NCBI GenBank assembly: GCA_013298025.1
Contig: JAAFJE010000012.1
Coordinates: forward strand, 62,001 to 126,000
DNA: 64,000 bases
Origin: Cytophagales bacterium
GTDB taxonomy: Bacteria > Bacteroidota > Bacteroidia > Cytophagales > Spirosomataceae
Direction of reading: 5' to 3'
The notes below the pieces were generated by a model. It was not told the DNA's origin. It saw only the letters and a list, made by a program, of their open reading frames with translations, and did no database searches. The position numbers and the translations under genes were made by a program. Positions 52,589-61,745 of the stretch are shown one piece after another. Position 1 is the stretch's first letter. The number at the start of each line of letters is the position of its first letter.

Positions 52589-54334
52589 TCATCGAATCAA
52601 TAAAATAGCCCCATTGCGTTGGTAACTTGTGCCGTCGAGCAATTCGACCTCCAACGCATAAGCATAACTACCCGATTGCATGGGCGTACCTTTGTATGTG
52701 CCATCCCAGCCTGTAGAAACATCGGTAGCAGAAAGGTTTTCACGCCAAAACAACAACTCGCCCCATCGGTCGAAAACTCGAAGGTTTTTGATTTGTTTCA
52801 CACAGCCAGAGCCATAAACAAAAAAGAAATCGTTTTGATTGTCATGATTAGGAGTAAAAGCCTGCGGAATAAAAACCAATTCACAGTTTCTGACACTTAC
52901 ATTGACAAGTTCGACATCTTTACAAGTAGCATTTTCGGTACTCGTGACCATCACCATATATTGACGGCTCTGTTGGGGTTTTGCCCAAGTTTCGGCACAC
53001 GTAGGACAAGCCAAATCGGTAGCAGGACTCCATAGATACGTCACAAAAGGCGTACCTACCGAAGCTTTCAGTAATACACTTTCGCCAGCAATGAGACTAT
53101 AATCTTTGGCGGCTAAAGTAATGCTTACGTCTATTACTTTTAAGTTGGTTGTGACGATACTATCGCATTTCCCGATTCGTTTGATGGTAGTGATATATGT
53201 TCCTGTAGTTGTATAAGTATTGCTTCCTACCGTAAAACTACTCCCAGTACAGATATTGACATTTTGTGTATAACGTGCTTTGGGAAGTACCGTCAGGTTG
53301 AGCGTAACGGTACTATCGCAAATACCAGCTTTACTAATATTGACGACATACTGCCCCGTCGTTTTATACGCATTACTTCCTACCACAAACGATTCATCTT
53401 CACAAATGGTAGCATCAACGGTATTATAAGGATGTTTGTATTGAATGGTATAAGAAAGTTGAAATTCGCAAGAAGCGTCTAAGCTAGAAAGAGGTAGTAC
53501 TTTTACAGTATAAGTGCTACCAACGATTGCTTTTACTTTAATAGAAGACGTTGTAGCTCCGTTGCTCCACGTATATTTAGCAAAACCATCAGGTGCTTTC
53601 AAGGTCATATTGCCATCGGCATCGGGGCAACTAGAGGTAGAAATGACTTCAGATTTACTACATTGGGCATCGAAATACACATAGCCAAAGTGCTTTTGTT
53701 TGGTACATCCGTGGGATGTCACTTGGATATAAATGCGTTGCCCGATATAATTATGCAAATCAATCGCTCCTGTTGTCCAGTTTTTGTATTCGATAATGCC
53801 ATCAGCATAGGATTGTGTGCTAAACGTAGCGGCCGTTCCTGACGACGACAACTGCACATCGAAATAACTGCAAGGAAGCGAATTGCCATTTTGGTCTGTA
53901 ATTTGAATATTGAATCCCGGTTTTTGAAAATCTTTATGCCCAGCATTATCATTAGCAAGCAATACGGCAAAGCGATATTGAAAAAGTGTATTATCTTGTG
54001 TCACCACAAACGATGTTCGCAACCGTTGGTAGCTACCCCCTTGCGTAGTGCTGCCAAGGCGGATGGCATAATTACTTCCAGAAGCCACCATCGGGATTTT
54101 TTCTTGGGTCACTTTGGTATCATTGCCATCGTTTGCCTTAGTAATTTGATAGATAGCTCCCGATACCTCGGCACCATAAACTGCCTTTGTGCCATCGTCG
54201 GTGAGCGTACCACTACTGAGCGTCCAGCCGTCGGTATTGCCTAGTTCAAAGCCAATATTGGTACAATCGGTTTGGGCAAAAGAAACGGTTTTTGCCAAGA
54301 ATATAATGCCTAAAAAAAGTAATAATCGCTGCAT
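52589..54334 (-). CDS. Large T9SS cargo protein with CHU_C gliding-motility C-terminal domain
   Basis: 581 residues from ATG 54334; the frame is open 40 codons further but MQRLLLFLGIIFLAKTVSFA is a typical signal peptide. A lectin/jelly-roll-like domain (about 22-225; NIGFELGNTDGW) comes first. A beta region and two tandem repeats of about 47 residues follow (CEDESFVVGSNAYKTTGQY and CTGSSFTVGSNTYTTTGTY, each ending near G-x-CDS-x-VT-x-NL). The C-terminus is a CHU_C domain (FIPQAFTPNHDNQNDFFFVY, VFDRWGELLFW, GWDGTYKGTPMQSGSYAY). It should be secreted by T9SS and act at the surface, perhaps as an adhesin. Monocistronic. Confidence 0.9.
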   Translation of the reverse strand: MQRLLLFLGIIFLAKTVSFAQTDCTNIGFELGNTDGWTLSSGTLTDDGTKAVYGAEVSGAIYQITKANDGNDTKVTQEKIPMVASGSNYAIRLGSTTQGGSYQRLRTSFVVTQDNTLFQYRFAVLLANDNAGHKDFQKPGFNIQITDQNGNSLPCSYFDVQLSSSGTAATFSTQSYADGIIEYKNWTTGAIDLHNYIGQRIYIQVTSHGCTKQKHFGYVYFDAQCSKSEVISTSSCPDADGNMTLKAPDGFAKYTWSNGATTSSIKVKAIVGSTYTVKVLPLSSLDASCEFQLSYTIQYKHPYNTVDATICEDESFVVGSNAYKTTGQYVVNISKAGICDSTVTLNLTVLPKARYTQNVNICTGSSFTVGSNTYTTTGTYITTIKRIGKCDSIVTTNLKVIDVSITLAAKDYSLIAGESVLLKASVGTPFVTYLWSPATDLACPTCAETWAKPQQSRQYMVMVTSTENATCKDVELVNVSVRNCELVFIPQAFTPNHDNQNDFFFVYGSGCVKQIKNLRVFDRWGELLFWRENLSATDVSTGWDGTYKGTPMQSGSYAYALEVELLDGTSYQRNGAILLIR

Positions 54335-54372
54335 GGTAATAGATTTATCAGGAGGATAATTTAGGAAAATAT

Positions 54373-54380
54373 CAAACATA
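54373..54380 (-). promoter_or_regulatory. Putative -7 box for the large CHU_C gene
   Basis: Minus-strand TATGTTTG (54380-54373) matches TAnnTTTG, 38 bases before ATG 54334. It supports that start over the longer frame beginning at 54454. No clear -33 element. Confidence 0.45.
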
Positions 54381-54530
54381 AGATTTATTGTATAAGACCT
54401 ATGAATGGGGGGAAAACGTTGCGTGAATGGAGAGGTTTTAGTGAAATAAAGCAATAATGGTAATGGAAAATTTACCTAAATAAGAGAGATAAAAAGGCGA
54501 CACCTGCTGACAGATGAGAATAAATTTATC

Positions 54531-54538
54531 TATTTTTG
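54531..54538 (+). promoter_or_regulatory. Putative -7 box for the methyltransferase gene
   Basis: TATTTTTG matches TAnnTTTG and lies 21 bases before ATG 54560; transcription would begin around 54545. Confidence 0.4.
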
Positions 54539-54559
54539 TGAAATATGTGGTTTGACTAA

Positions 54560-55468
54560 ATGAGTATAAGTGTTAGACAACGCATTATTTTGTGGACAAA
54601 AATTACGCTAAATTTAACTTTTAACAACTATTCTGTAATGAAAAAAATCATACTTCCTATGTTGAGGGTACTGAAAAGAGTAAGGGCAATCAACTTTTTA
54701 CGAAGAATATATGCTGCCTCTAAATATTACAATTATCGGTATAGCCAAATTTTAACTTGGGGGATTCATTCTAAAGAAGATACAAACTATACTTACACCT
54801 TAACCGAAATGAATATGCTTTACCTAGCCAATACTATCGCTGTGGTAACAGGAAAGACCGTTCAAGAGGTGACGGCTTACATAGAGGAGGCTGCTAATAA
54901 CCAAGAAATAAAGCAACACGTCATCAATATTACACAAGCGTCACCTGAAAGGTTTTCTGCTGACTTACGTTGTGATTTTGGGAAAAGATTAGGTTGGTAT
55001 GCTTTTGCCCGAATTTTGAAGCCAAAAGTAATTATAGAAACAGGGGTTGACAAAGGTTTGGGAGGCGTTTTATTATGTGAGGCCTTATTACGTAACAAAG
55101 CAGAAGGCTTTGATGGAGCATACTATGGAACAGATATTAATCCAGCCGCAGGGTATCTGATTACAGGAAAATACGCCACTGTTGGCAAACTGTTATATGG
55201 CGATTCAATCGAAAGTTTACAAAAATTTCCTGAAAAAATAGATTTATTTATCAACGATAGCGACCACTCTTCTGAATACGAATACAGAGAATACCAAACA
55301 ATTGTTCATAAATTGAGTGCCAATAGCATCATTTTAGGCGATAATTCTCACGTGACAGACAAACTGGTAAGATTTTCGTATGAACAAGGGCGTAAGTTTG
55401 TATTTTTCAAAGAAGAACCTAAAAACCATTGGTATCCGGGGGCAGGTATCGGTATTTCGTATCAATAA
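54560..55468 (+). CDS. Class I SAM-dependent methyltransferase
   Basis: 302 residues from ATG 54560; ATG 54638 (26 codons later, MKKIILPMLRVLKRV) is an alternative start. The Rossmann core begins at KPKVIIETGVDKGLGGVLLC (SAM-binding motif I) with GTDINPAAGY (motif II acidic residue) and LFINDSDHSSEYEYREYQTI (motif IV), as in Methyltransf_24-type enzymes that modify sugars or small molecules. The N-terminal 100 residues are helical and basic. No operon partner; substrate unknown, though polysaccharide O-methylation would fit the glycosyltransferases elsewhere in the window. Confidence 0.85.
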   Translation: MSISVRQRIILWTKITLNLTFNNYSVMKKIILPMLRVLKRVRAINFLRRIYAASKYYNYRYSQILTWGIHSKEDTNYTYTLTEMNMLYLANTIAVVTGKTVQEVTAYIEEAANNQEIKQHVINITQASPERFSADLRCDFGKRLGWYAFARILKPKVIIETGVDKGLGGVLLCEALLRNKAEGFDGAYYGTDINPAAGYLITGKYATVGKLLYGDSIESLQKFPEKIDLFINDSDHSSEYEYREYQTIVHKLSANSIILGDNSHVTDKLVRFSYEQGRKFVFFKEEPKNHWYPGAGIGISYQ

Positions 55469-55472
55469 AATG

Positions 55473-55521
55473 GTAGAGCCGAGGCAATAATGGTAGAGCC
55501 GAGGCATTGCCTCGGCTCTAC
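55473..55521. repeat. REP-like palindrome with one extra half copy
   Basis: Perfect 14-bp inverted repeat GTAGAGCCGAGGCA/TGCCTCGGCTCTAC at 55493-55521 with a single central base. A direct copy of the left arm sits at 55473-55486, so ATGGTAGAGCCGAGGCA occurs twice in tandem. It lies 4 bases beyond the methyltransferase stop codon, between convergent genes, and may also terminate transcription. Confidence 0.85.
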
Positions 55522-55533
55522 GGGAGGGATGGG

Positions 55534-56775
55534 TTATGCCACCACGCTTCTATAATACAAGGTAGAACAATTCTCTGGACGAAAAACTTGTTTGGATGCC
55601 TCTACTAAACGGCTCATATCAACCGCTTGAATTTTTTCTGCTTCTTGGTTTACGCCTGCTGCATTGCCTGCGTTGGCCGCAAATGCCAAGTTCATGGCCC
55701 TATTGAGTAGCTCTACTTCCGAAAAAGCAAGGGTTGATTCGGCTTGGTTTTTTACTTTTTGCAATTCTGCTTCGTGAATAGGATTGTTCAAAAAATCGCT
55801 TAACAAGGCTTCTATGGCAGCTTCGCCTTCTTCTATGCTTACGCCTTTGTTAAGATTGCCCTGAATGACCACCAAACCGGGGTCTAACGAACCCGTTGGA
55901 AATGCCCCAATTGAGTTGAAAAGCTTTTCTTCCTTGACCAATTTGTTGTAAAGTCGTGACGACTTGCTGCGGCCTAATATGTCTGCGGCTAAGTCTATGG
56001 CGTAAAATTGCTCTTCATGGCGTGCAGGACAATGATACGCTTTATAGATAGAATCTAAAGGAACTTGGGCTTGTACTTCGAGTTTGCGGGCTTGGGTTTG
56101 CTTAGGTTCTTGTGGCAAAGCCCTGGGTTTTATTGCTCCTGCTGGAATGGGCTCGAACCATTTTTTACATAGTTGTTTTACTTGGTTTACTTGCACGTCG
56201 CCGGCTACTACCAAAATGGCATTGTTGGGTACATAATGTTTGTAAAAAAATGCCTTCACGTCGTCCATCGTAGCGTGTTCGATATGCGAAATATCTTTGC
56301 CAATGGTGGCCCATTTGTACGGATGCGTTGTATAGGCCAATGGACGTAACTTGAGCCATACGTCGCCATAGGGCTGGTTGAGATAGCGTTGTTTGAACTC
56401 TTCTATCACTACTTTTTGTTGTACTTCTAATACTTTAGGGTCGAACGACAGCGAGAGCATTCGGTCTGATTCTAGCCAAAAAGCTGTTTCGAGGTTTACG
56501 CTGGGCAAGGTGATGTAATAGTTGGTTACGTCGGGCGAGGTAAAGGCATTGTTTTCACCTCCTACTTTTTGTAAAGGCGTATCGTAAGAGGGAACGTGCT
56601 TTGAGCCACCAAACATCAAATGCTCAAACAAATGAGCAAAGCCTGTTTTTTGTTCGTCCTCATCTCTCGAACCCACGTTATACACAAGGTTGAAGGCCGC
56701 CATTGGCGTAGCATGGTCTTCGTGTACATATACTTGAAGGCCGTTATCTAAAACAAAATGTTCGTAGCTAATCAT
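55534..56775 (-). CDS. M16 family (pitrilysin-like) zinc peptidase
   Basis: 413 residues, one M16 half-barrel. The inverted zinc motif HLFEHLMFGGS gives His48, Glu51 and His52, with the third ligand Glu in QQKVVIEEFKQRYLNQ about 75 residues on. The C-terminal M16_C domain has the YRSV ending but its R/Y substrate-binding pair needs checking. There is no signal peptide, so it may be cytosolic, as in one-domain PqqL/MPP-beta-like peptidases. It could process peptides or work with a catalytically inactive partner; none is adjacent here. Confidence 0.92.
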   Translation of the reverse strand: MISYEHFVLDNGLQVYVHEDHATPMAAFNLVYNVGSRDEDEQKTGFAHLFEHLMFGGSKHVPSYDTPLQKVGGENNAFTSPDVTNYYITLPSVNLETAFWLESDRMLSLSFDPKVLEVQQKVVIEEFKQRYLNQPYGDVWLKLRPLAYTTHPYKWATIGKDISHIEHATMDDVKAFFYKHYVPNNAILVVAGDVQVNQVKQLCKKWFEPIPAGAIKPRALPQEPKQTQARKLEVQAQVPLDSIYKAYHCPARHEEQFYAIDLAADILGRSKSSRLYNKLVKEEKLFNSIGAFPTGSLDPGLVVIQGNLNKGVSIEEGEAAIEALLSDFLNNPIHEAELQKVKNQAESTLAFSEVELLNRAMNLAFAANAGNAAGVNQEAEKIQAVDMSRLVEASKQVFRPENCSTLYYRSVVA

Positions 56776-56916
56776 ATTTTAACAGATGGCTGAATGGTTT
56801 GTGAGTCTGAATAGGATTAAAACAACAAATGTACACAAATCAGTTCGATTTGCATGACGTGTTGCTTGTGCCTATCTTGCTATAAAATTTAATAGACTGC
56901 TTATTTTTACTTAATA

Positions 56917-56950
56917 TTTCGTTAATCTAAAAGGTATCGTTATACTTTTG
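56917..56950 (+). promoter_or_regulatory. Promoter of the TPR protein gene
   Basis: TTTCG (56917-56921), 21 bases, then TACTTTTG (56943-56950), a good fit to the Bacteroidota promoter. It leaves a leader of about 40 bases before ATG 56996. Confidence 0.55.
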
Positions 56951-56995
56951 GTATGAACCCTACTTTGCGTGCATCAACGACAAACAGACAATTTT

Positions 56996-58108
56996 ATGAA
57001 AAAAACGCTCTTTATACTGCTCTTAGGCTATTTGCTCCCAAACTTTACACAGGCTCAAGTATTGACAGACGCACAAGTTAGAACGCTCGTGCAAACGGGT
57101 TTAGAAAAAATGTACAGCTACGATTTTAAAGAATCGGCCGAAACTTTTGCCAAAATCAAAGCTAAATACCCACATCATCCTGCTTATTATTTACTGATGG
57201 CTTTGCATACCGAATTACAGTATTTTCCTTTGAAAGACTATCCTGCTCAACAAAAAAACTATTTGGCGTATTTAAACCAAAGTCGGGCCTTGGCGGAGGA
57301 AATGCTCGAAAAAAACGAAGATGATACCGAAGCTAATTTTTTTGAATTGGCGGTTTTGGGCTATTTGGCGGCCTTCGATGCCGATAACCAAGATTTTATG
57401 AAAGCCGTTGGCGTTGCCAAAAAAGCCTATTCTTTTATGAAAAAAGCCTTGGTTTCAAACGAAAAACAACACGAATTTCTTTACTCATCGGGTATCTATA
57501 ATTACTACCGCATCGAATACCCCGAAACGCATACGCTTATCAAGCCTTTTATGTTTTTCTTTGCCGATGGAAACAAAAAATTGGGCTTACAACAATTGGA
57601 TTTGGCAACAAAAAAAACGCTTTTTGTCAAACACGAAGCCCTTATTTATGCAGGATATGTGTATATGAAATACGAATCAAATCCGCATAAAGCCTTGTAT
57701 TATAATACTTTTTTGTATGAAAAATATCCAGAAAATTTGTTGTTCTCCATGCAACGAACCGACTTCCTTGTGGCAACGGGCAAGTATGAAGAAGGGGAGG
57801 AGATAGCTCAAAAATTACTCAAACAAAAAAGTGTGATGTTTCAATGTGCAGGCACAATTTTTAAAGGATTGATTGCCGAAAAAGCCCACAAAGACGATAA
57901 AACCGCCGAGGCATATTTGTTGAAAGGAGTAAAAATGCCTTATGATGAACGGTTTACCAAAGACTACCACGGGCTCGCCTACGTAGCCTTGGCACGCATC
58001 GCCAAACGAGCGGGGCAAGCCAATAAAGTAAAAGAATATGCCAAAAAAGCCATCAAAATGGCTGAATATAAATCGACTGTTGCCGAGGCAAAGGCTTTGC
58101 TTGACTAA
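56996..58108 (+). CDS. Exported TPR-type protein of unknown function
   Basis: 370 residues from ATG 56996 (a GTG nine codons earlier is also in frame). Signal peptide about 1-20 (LPNFTQAQ). The remainder is helical with tetratricopeptide-like pairs: MYSYDFKESAETFAKIKAKY, EAEILEY-like helices in the middle, HEALIYAGYVYMKYESNPHK and a C-terminal AYVALARIAKRAGQANKVKE. It is probably periplasmic or envelope-associated and binds other proteins. It has its own promoter; the polysaccharide operon 64 bases downstream also has a -7 box, so co-transcription is optional. Confidence 0.82.
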   Translation: MKKTLFILLLGYLLPNFTQAQVLTDAQVRTLVQTGLEKMYSYDFKESAETFAKIKAKYPHHPAYYLLMALHTELQYFPLKDYPAQQKNYLAYLNQSRALAEEMLEKNEDDTEANFFELAVLGYLAAFDADNQDFMKAVGVAKKAYSFMKKALVSNEKQHEFLYSSGIYNYYRIEYPETHTLIKPFMFFFADGNKKLGLQQLDLATKKTLFVKHEALIYAGYVYMKYESNPHKALYYNTFLYEKYPENLLFSMQRTDFLVATGKYEEGEEIAQKLLKQKSVMFQCAGTIFKGLIAEKAHKDDKTAEAYLLKGVKMPYDERFTKDYHGLAYVALARIAKRAGQANKVKEYAKKAIKMAEYKSTVAEAKALLD

Positions 58109-58115
58109 TTATTTG

Positions 58116-58123
58116 TACCTTTG
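58116..58123 (+). promoter_or_regulatory. Putative -7 box for the flippase operon
   Basis: TACCTTTG matches TAnnTTTG. A CTTTG element lies at 58095-58099, 16 bases upstream, slightly close. Leader of about 43 bases before ATG 58172. Confidence 0.45.
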
Positions 58124-58171
58124 TCGAAATTATAGCCTCGACCATCGGCTACATTTGTACATATATCAGTT

Positions 58172-59677
58172 ATGAGCATTATCAAACGACAAACCATTTT
58201 GGGTACTTTGTACTCATTTTTGGGTATATTTTTAGGGGCATTTACACAAATTATCTTATTCGGTAATTTTTTCTCGGTATCCGAAAACGGGCTTGTGCAG
58301 ATTTTATCTCGTTGGGTCACGACCTTTGCGTACTTTATTTGTTTGGGTTTTCCGAGTGCAGGCATTCGTTATTTTCATTATTTTCGTGACCCCGAAAAAA
58401 AACATACGGGTTTTTTGTTTGTGGGCTTGATGTACTTTCTGATTGGGGCGATTATCACCATGGTGGGTATCTATTTTTTTAAACCTAATATTGTGGCTTC
58501 GCAAGGAAAAGACAGCCAACTTTTCGTCGAATATTATTACTTATTGTATCCTTGTGTGCTGTTGTCGGGCTTGTTTTTTCTGTTTGAAAACTACACCAAA
58601 GGTTTGTACGATACGCTTGCCAGTACATTTTTACAAAATATTTTACAAAGAATTGTCGTATTCGTTGGGGCGGTGTTGTACGCTTTTCAGTGGATTAGTT
58701 TTTTTCAGTTCTTGCTTATTTGGGCATCGGCTTTTGCGATTACGTCGGTGTTGATGTTGCTTAGTGCCATTAAATTAGGTGATTTTTCTATCAAACCTGT
58801 TGCCTTTTTTTGGAAAGCACCTTTCCGAAATGAGTTTATTCGGTATTCGCTCATTAGTATCGTGACGGGCGTTGCTTCGTTTATTATTGCAACCCTCGAT
58901 TCGCTAATGGTATATGCTCATTTGGGATTAGGACAAACGGGTATTTATAACCTTTGTTTGTTTTTTGGTACGGTCATGACCATGTCTTATACCAGCAATT
59001 TAAAAGCTTCTACGGGCTTAGTCGTGGACTTTATGCACACGGGGGAGTTTGTGAAAATTAGAGAAATATTCAAGAAAAGTAGTGTAACACAATTTATTTT
59101 TGGACTCAGTTTATTGATTCCTGTGGTAAGCTCGCTCGATGTGCTGTTTATGTTTTTAAAACCTGAGTACAGTCAAGGTAAATACGTACTACTGATTATT
59201 GGCTTTGCCAGACTTTACGATATAAGTTCGGGTTTAAATTCGGTCATGCTCTCTTATTCAAAATATTATAGGTTAGATTCTTTCATTATTATTACCTTTG
59301 TGGGCTTGCTTTTTGGCTTGAATTATTACCTCATTCCTCTGTGGGGCATTAATGGAGCAGGCATTGCTACGCTCATCGCCATTGTGTATCTCAATACGGT
59401 TCGCAATACCATTATTTACTACAAATACAAAATCCAACCTTTTTCGGTTAAACACATTCAGCTATTTGCTCTTGGTTTGGTATGTATGACAATCGGCTAT
59501 TTTTTACCCAATTTGACCGATAATTTTGTTGTAAGAAGCATTTCTTTGGTGTATAAATCAGCCCTTACGACAGGCTTGTTTATTGTAATCGTTTATTTTT
59601 TAGGCTTTTCTAAAGAAATCAATGGTTTGATAGACAGTGTATTAGTTAAGGCTAAGAAGATGTTTTTTCCTAAATAA
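58172..59677 (+). CDS. Oligosaccharide flippase (Wzx/MATE-like polysaccharide transporter)
   Basis: 501 residues with about 12-14 membrane helices (for example GTLYSFLGIFLGAFTQIILF, FVGLMYFLIGAIITMVGIYF, FNYYLIPLWGINGAGIATL-like stretches). NYYLIPLWGINGAGIATLIA near the C-terminal third is typical of the polysaccharide synthesis/flippase family. It would move lipid-linked oligosaccharide across the inner membrane. It heads a run of three tightly spaced genes: 11 bases separate it from the glycosyltransferase. No Wzy polymerase is in view. Confidence 0.9.
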   Translation: MSIIKRQTILGTLYSFLGIFLGAFTQIILFGNFFSVSENGLVQILSRWVTTFAYFICLGFPSAGIRYFHYFRDPEKKHTGFLFVGLMYFLIGAIITMVGIYFFKPNIVASQGKDSQLFVEYYYLLYPCVLLSGLFFLFENYTKGLYDTLASTFLQNILQRIVVFVGAVLYAFQWISFFQFLLIWASAFAITSVLMLLSAIKLGDFSIKPVAFFWKAPFRNEFIRYSLISIVTGVASFIIATLDSLMVYAHLGLGQTGIYNLCLFFGTVMTMSYTSNLKASTGLVVDFMHTGEFVKIREIFKKSSVTQFIFGLSLLIPVVSSLDVLFMFLKPEYSQGKYVLLIIGFARLYDISSGLNSVMLSYSKYYRLDSFIIITFVGLLFGLNYYLIPLWGINGAGIATLIAIVYLNTVRNTIIYYKYKIQPFSVKHIQLFALGLVCMTIGYFLPNLTDNFVVRSISLVYKSALTTGLFIVIVYFLGFSKEINGLIDSVLVKAKKMFFPK

Positions 59678-59688
59678 ATAGTGGCAAA

Positions 59689-60891
59689 ATGGCAAAGAGA
59701 ATATTACTATACGATACCAGTCCTTCGGCACATTTACTTGATTTTATAGATTTTATCTTGCAATATTTTTGCCTTCATTCCTTCCCTGAAATAGAAGTAG
59801 AATTATTGTTCCATCCACATACATTTGAGCGTTTACCACAAGAAACCTTAGACCGAATTGTACCTTCGGGCATCAAAATACAAGTGGTAGAACCTGATTG
59901 GCGTGCCAAAATGGATGTATGCAAATCGTTGAACGAAAGAACAATCGTAGAAGAAGCTTATCTTACAGACTTGTTGACAAAAAGGCATTTCGATCATCTT
60001 ATTTTACTACAATTAGATTACTGCTATCAGCTACTTTTAGGCAAATGGGCTGTGAAAAATAGCTTTAAAGAATTGAAAATGAGTGGTGTGCTACTCCGCC
60101 CTTACACCCGTATTCCGTTTAGTTGGCAAAAAGATGTGCTTGCGACAAAACTGATTCGTTGGGCAAAAAATAGAATTATGCTTTTAAACAAAGGATTGGT
60201 CAAGGTATTTTTATTCAACGATGACAAAAGTGTAAATGCGTTTAATCGAAAACCTTTTCTTTCGGCAAGGTTTGAATATTTGCCCGACCCTGTAGCAGTG
60301 CGGCCTTTCAGTGTGACCGACATCCGACAAAAATATGGCATTGCGGCTGATAAACACTTGTTGGTACAAGTAGGAGGGGTGCAACGACGGAAAAATATTC
60401 TTACCATCATAGAAGCCCTCAACAAGCTAACGCCTGCACAGCAAGCAAATACGTGTTTTTTGATTGCAGGTTATTGTGAAGAAAAAGCCTTTGAACAAAG
60501 CATTTTGGAACGCATAGACAACAGTGCTGTACAAATCATTTTTGACAATACTTTTATTGATAACGATTTGTTTGAGTCGGCTATTCAGCAGGCCGATTTG
60601 GTGTTTACGGTGTATCAAGATTTTTATTGGTCGAGTGGTATTGTGGGAAATGTGGCCAAACATGGCACGGCTTTGCTGGCATCGAGCGAGGGTGTAATGG
60701 GCGATATTATTCGACAATATGGCTTGGGCTTGACCGTCAACCCGAACGACGTACAAGCGATGACCCAACAAATAGCCCAGTTTTTGGCCCAACCCAAGCA
60801 CGACAAAACGCCTAATCAGGCATTTTTGGAGGCACATCATTATTTAAAATTTGCCGAGAAATTGATTCAAACAGCCCTAGAATACGCATGA
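59689..60891 (+). CDS. Glycosyltransferase, GT-B fold (GT4-like)
   Basis: 400 residues. The C-terminal half shows the GT4-like donor-binding domain: VQVGGVQRRKNILTIIEALN (about 225-245), then an ADLVFTVYQDFYWSSGIVGN region and ASSEGVMGDIIRQYGLGLTV, which take the place of the usual EX7E motif and are diverged. The N-terminal half (about 1-200) is an acceptor domain with an HLLDFIDFILQYF start. It probably adds a sugar on the lipid-linked glycan that the upstream flippase moves. It overlaps the next gene by 4 bases. Confidence 0.85.
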   Translation: MAKRILLYDTSPSAHLLDFIDFILQYFCLHSFPEIEVELLFHPHTFERLPQETLDRIVPSGIKIQVVEPDWRAKMDVCKSLNERTIVEEAYLTDLLTKRHFDHLILLQLDYCYQLLLGKWAVKNSFKELKMSGVLLRPYTRIPFSWQKDVLATKLIRWAKNRIMLLNKGLVKVFLFNDDKSVNAFNRKPFLSARFEYLPDPVAVRPFSVTDIRQKYGIAADKHLLVQVGGVQRRKNILTIIEALNKLTPAQQANTCFLIAGYCEEKAFEQSILERIDNSAVQIIFDNTFIDNDLFESAIQQADLVFTVYQDFYWSSGIVGNVAKHGTALLASSEGVMGDIIRQYGLGLTVNPNDVQAMTQQIAQFLAQPKHDKTPNQAFLEAHHYLKFAEKLIQTALEYA

Positions 60892-61616
60892 AAAAACATA
60901 AGATATGCTTGTTGCTCACGGCTTGTATAGCACCGCCACAAACGAGCCATCGCTTGAACAGGAACAAGGCGGAAGAACGAGAACAAGATTATTATACGGC
61001 TCTGCAACAATGGCTGCCAATGGGCTATCCGATTGTTTTTTGTGAAAGTTCTTTGTATCAATCCGAACGCATACAAGCGTTGGTTGCCCAATATCCGAAT
61101 CAAGTTGAATACCTGAGTTTTATGACCCAAAAAAGTGTATTGGGAAAAGGTAATGGCGAAGCCGAAATCTTGGAATATGCGTTTGAACATTCAACTTTTG
61201 TACAAGCAACCGAATGGGTTGCTAAAGTAACAGGGCGTTTGTTTGTGCCCAACTTTAAGCAAGTACTTGGCAATTTATCTCAATATCCTCAAGCCCAAGT
61301 TATCAGCGATTTGAATATCTTTTTGAGCTATGCCGATACCCGTTTGGTGATTTTTAGACCAAGCTTTTACCCTTATTTTCAACATTTTTTCGACCAAATC
61401 AACGAAAATCAGGGCTTGTATTTTGAACACGCCTTTGTCAAAGCGATTCATCTTTGCCTCACCGAACACCTCCACGCATGGCGTATGTTTGCCGAAAAGC
61501 CTATCATTGTGGGCATTTCGGGTACATCGAACGAGCTATACGGTTATCCGAATGTTGCACAACGACTTAGAATCCGTTTAGCCTATGCCTTGAAAAAATA
61601 TCTAGTGAGTAAATAG
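60888..61616 (+). CDS. Glycosyltransferase-like protein of unknown specificity
   Basis: 242 residues, no signal peptide although the N-terminus (ICLLLTACIA) is hydrophobic. VLGKGNGEAEILEYAFEH and ATEWVAKVTGRLFVPNF resemble conserved blocks I recall from small GT-A-like proteins in polysaccharide loci; DLNIFLSYADTR may hold the acidic donor site. I cannot assign a CAZy family. It overlaps the upstream glycosyltransferase by 4 bases (ATGA), so it belongs to the same operon, and it is the last gene before the hairpin at 61669-61701. A role in the same glycan is inferred from position. Confidence 0.75.
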   Translation: MKKHKICLLLTACIAPPQTSHRLNRNKAEEREQDYYTALQQWLPMGYPIVFCESSLYQSERIQALVAQYPNQVEYLSFMTQKSVLGKGNGEAEILEYAFEHSTFVQATEWVAKVTGRLFVPNFKQVLGNLSQYPQAQVISDLNIFLSYADTRLVIFRPSFYPYFQHFFDQINENQGLYFEHAFVKAIHLCLTEHLHAWRMFAEKPIIVGISGTSNELYGYPNVAQRLRIRLAYALKKYLVSK

Positions 61617-61668
61617 GTGGGTAGCACGTAGGGTTATTATTCCTTTTTCAAAACTATCTCATTTGGGC

Positions 61669-61701
61669 ATTTGGGTAAAAATCAAAGCCTTTTACCCAAA
61701 T
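61669..61701. terminator. Hairpin between the polysaccharide operon and the molybdo-enzyme gene
   Basis: Perfect 12-bp stem ATTTGGGTAAAA/TTTTACCCAAAT with a 9-base loop between convergent genes. T-runs are inside the stem, so it could work in either direction. Confidence 0.75.
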
Positions 61702-61745
61702 ACTCTTGCAACTATGCTACAAAATCTATTAGAAAAATTAGCACT

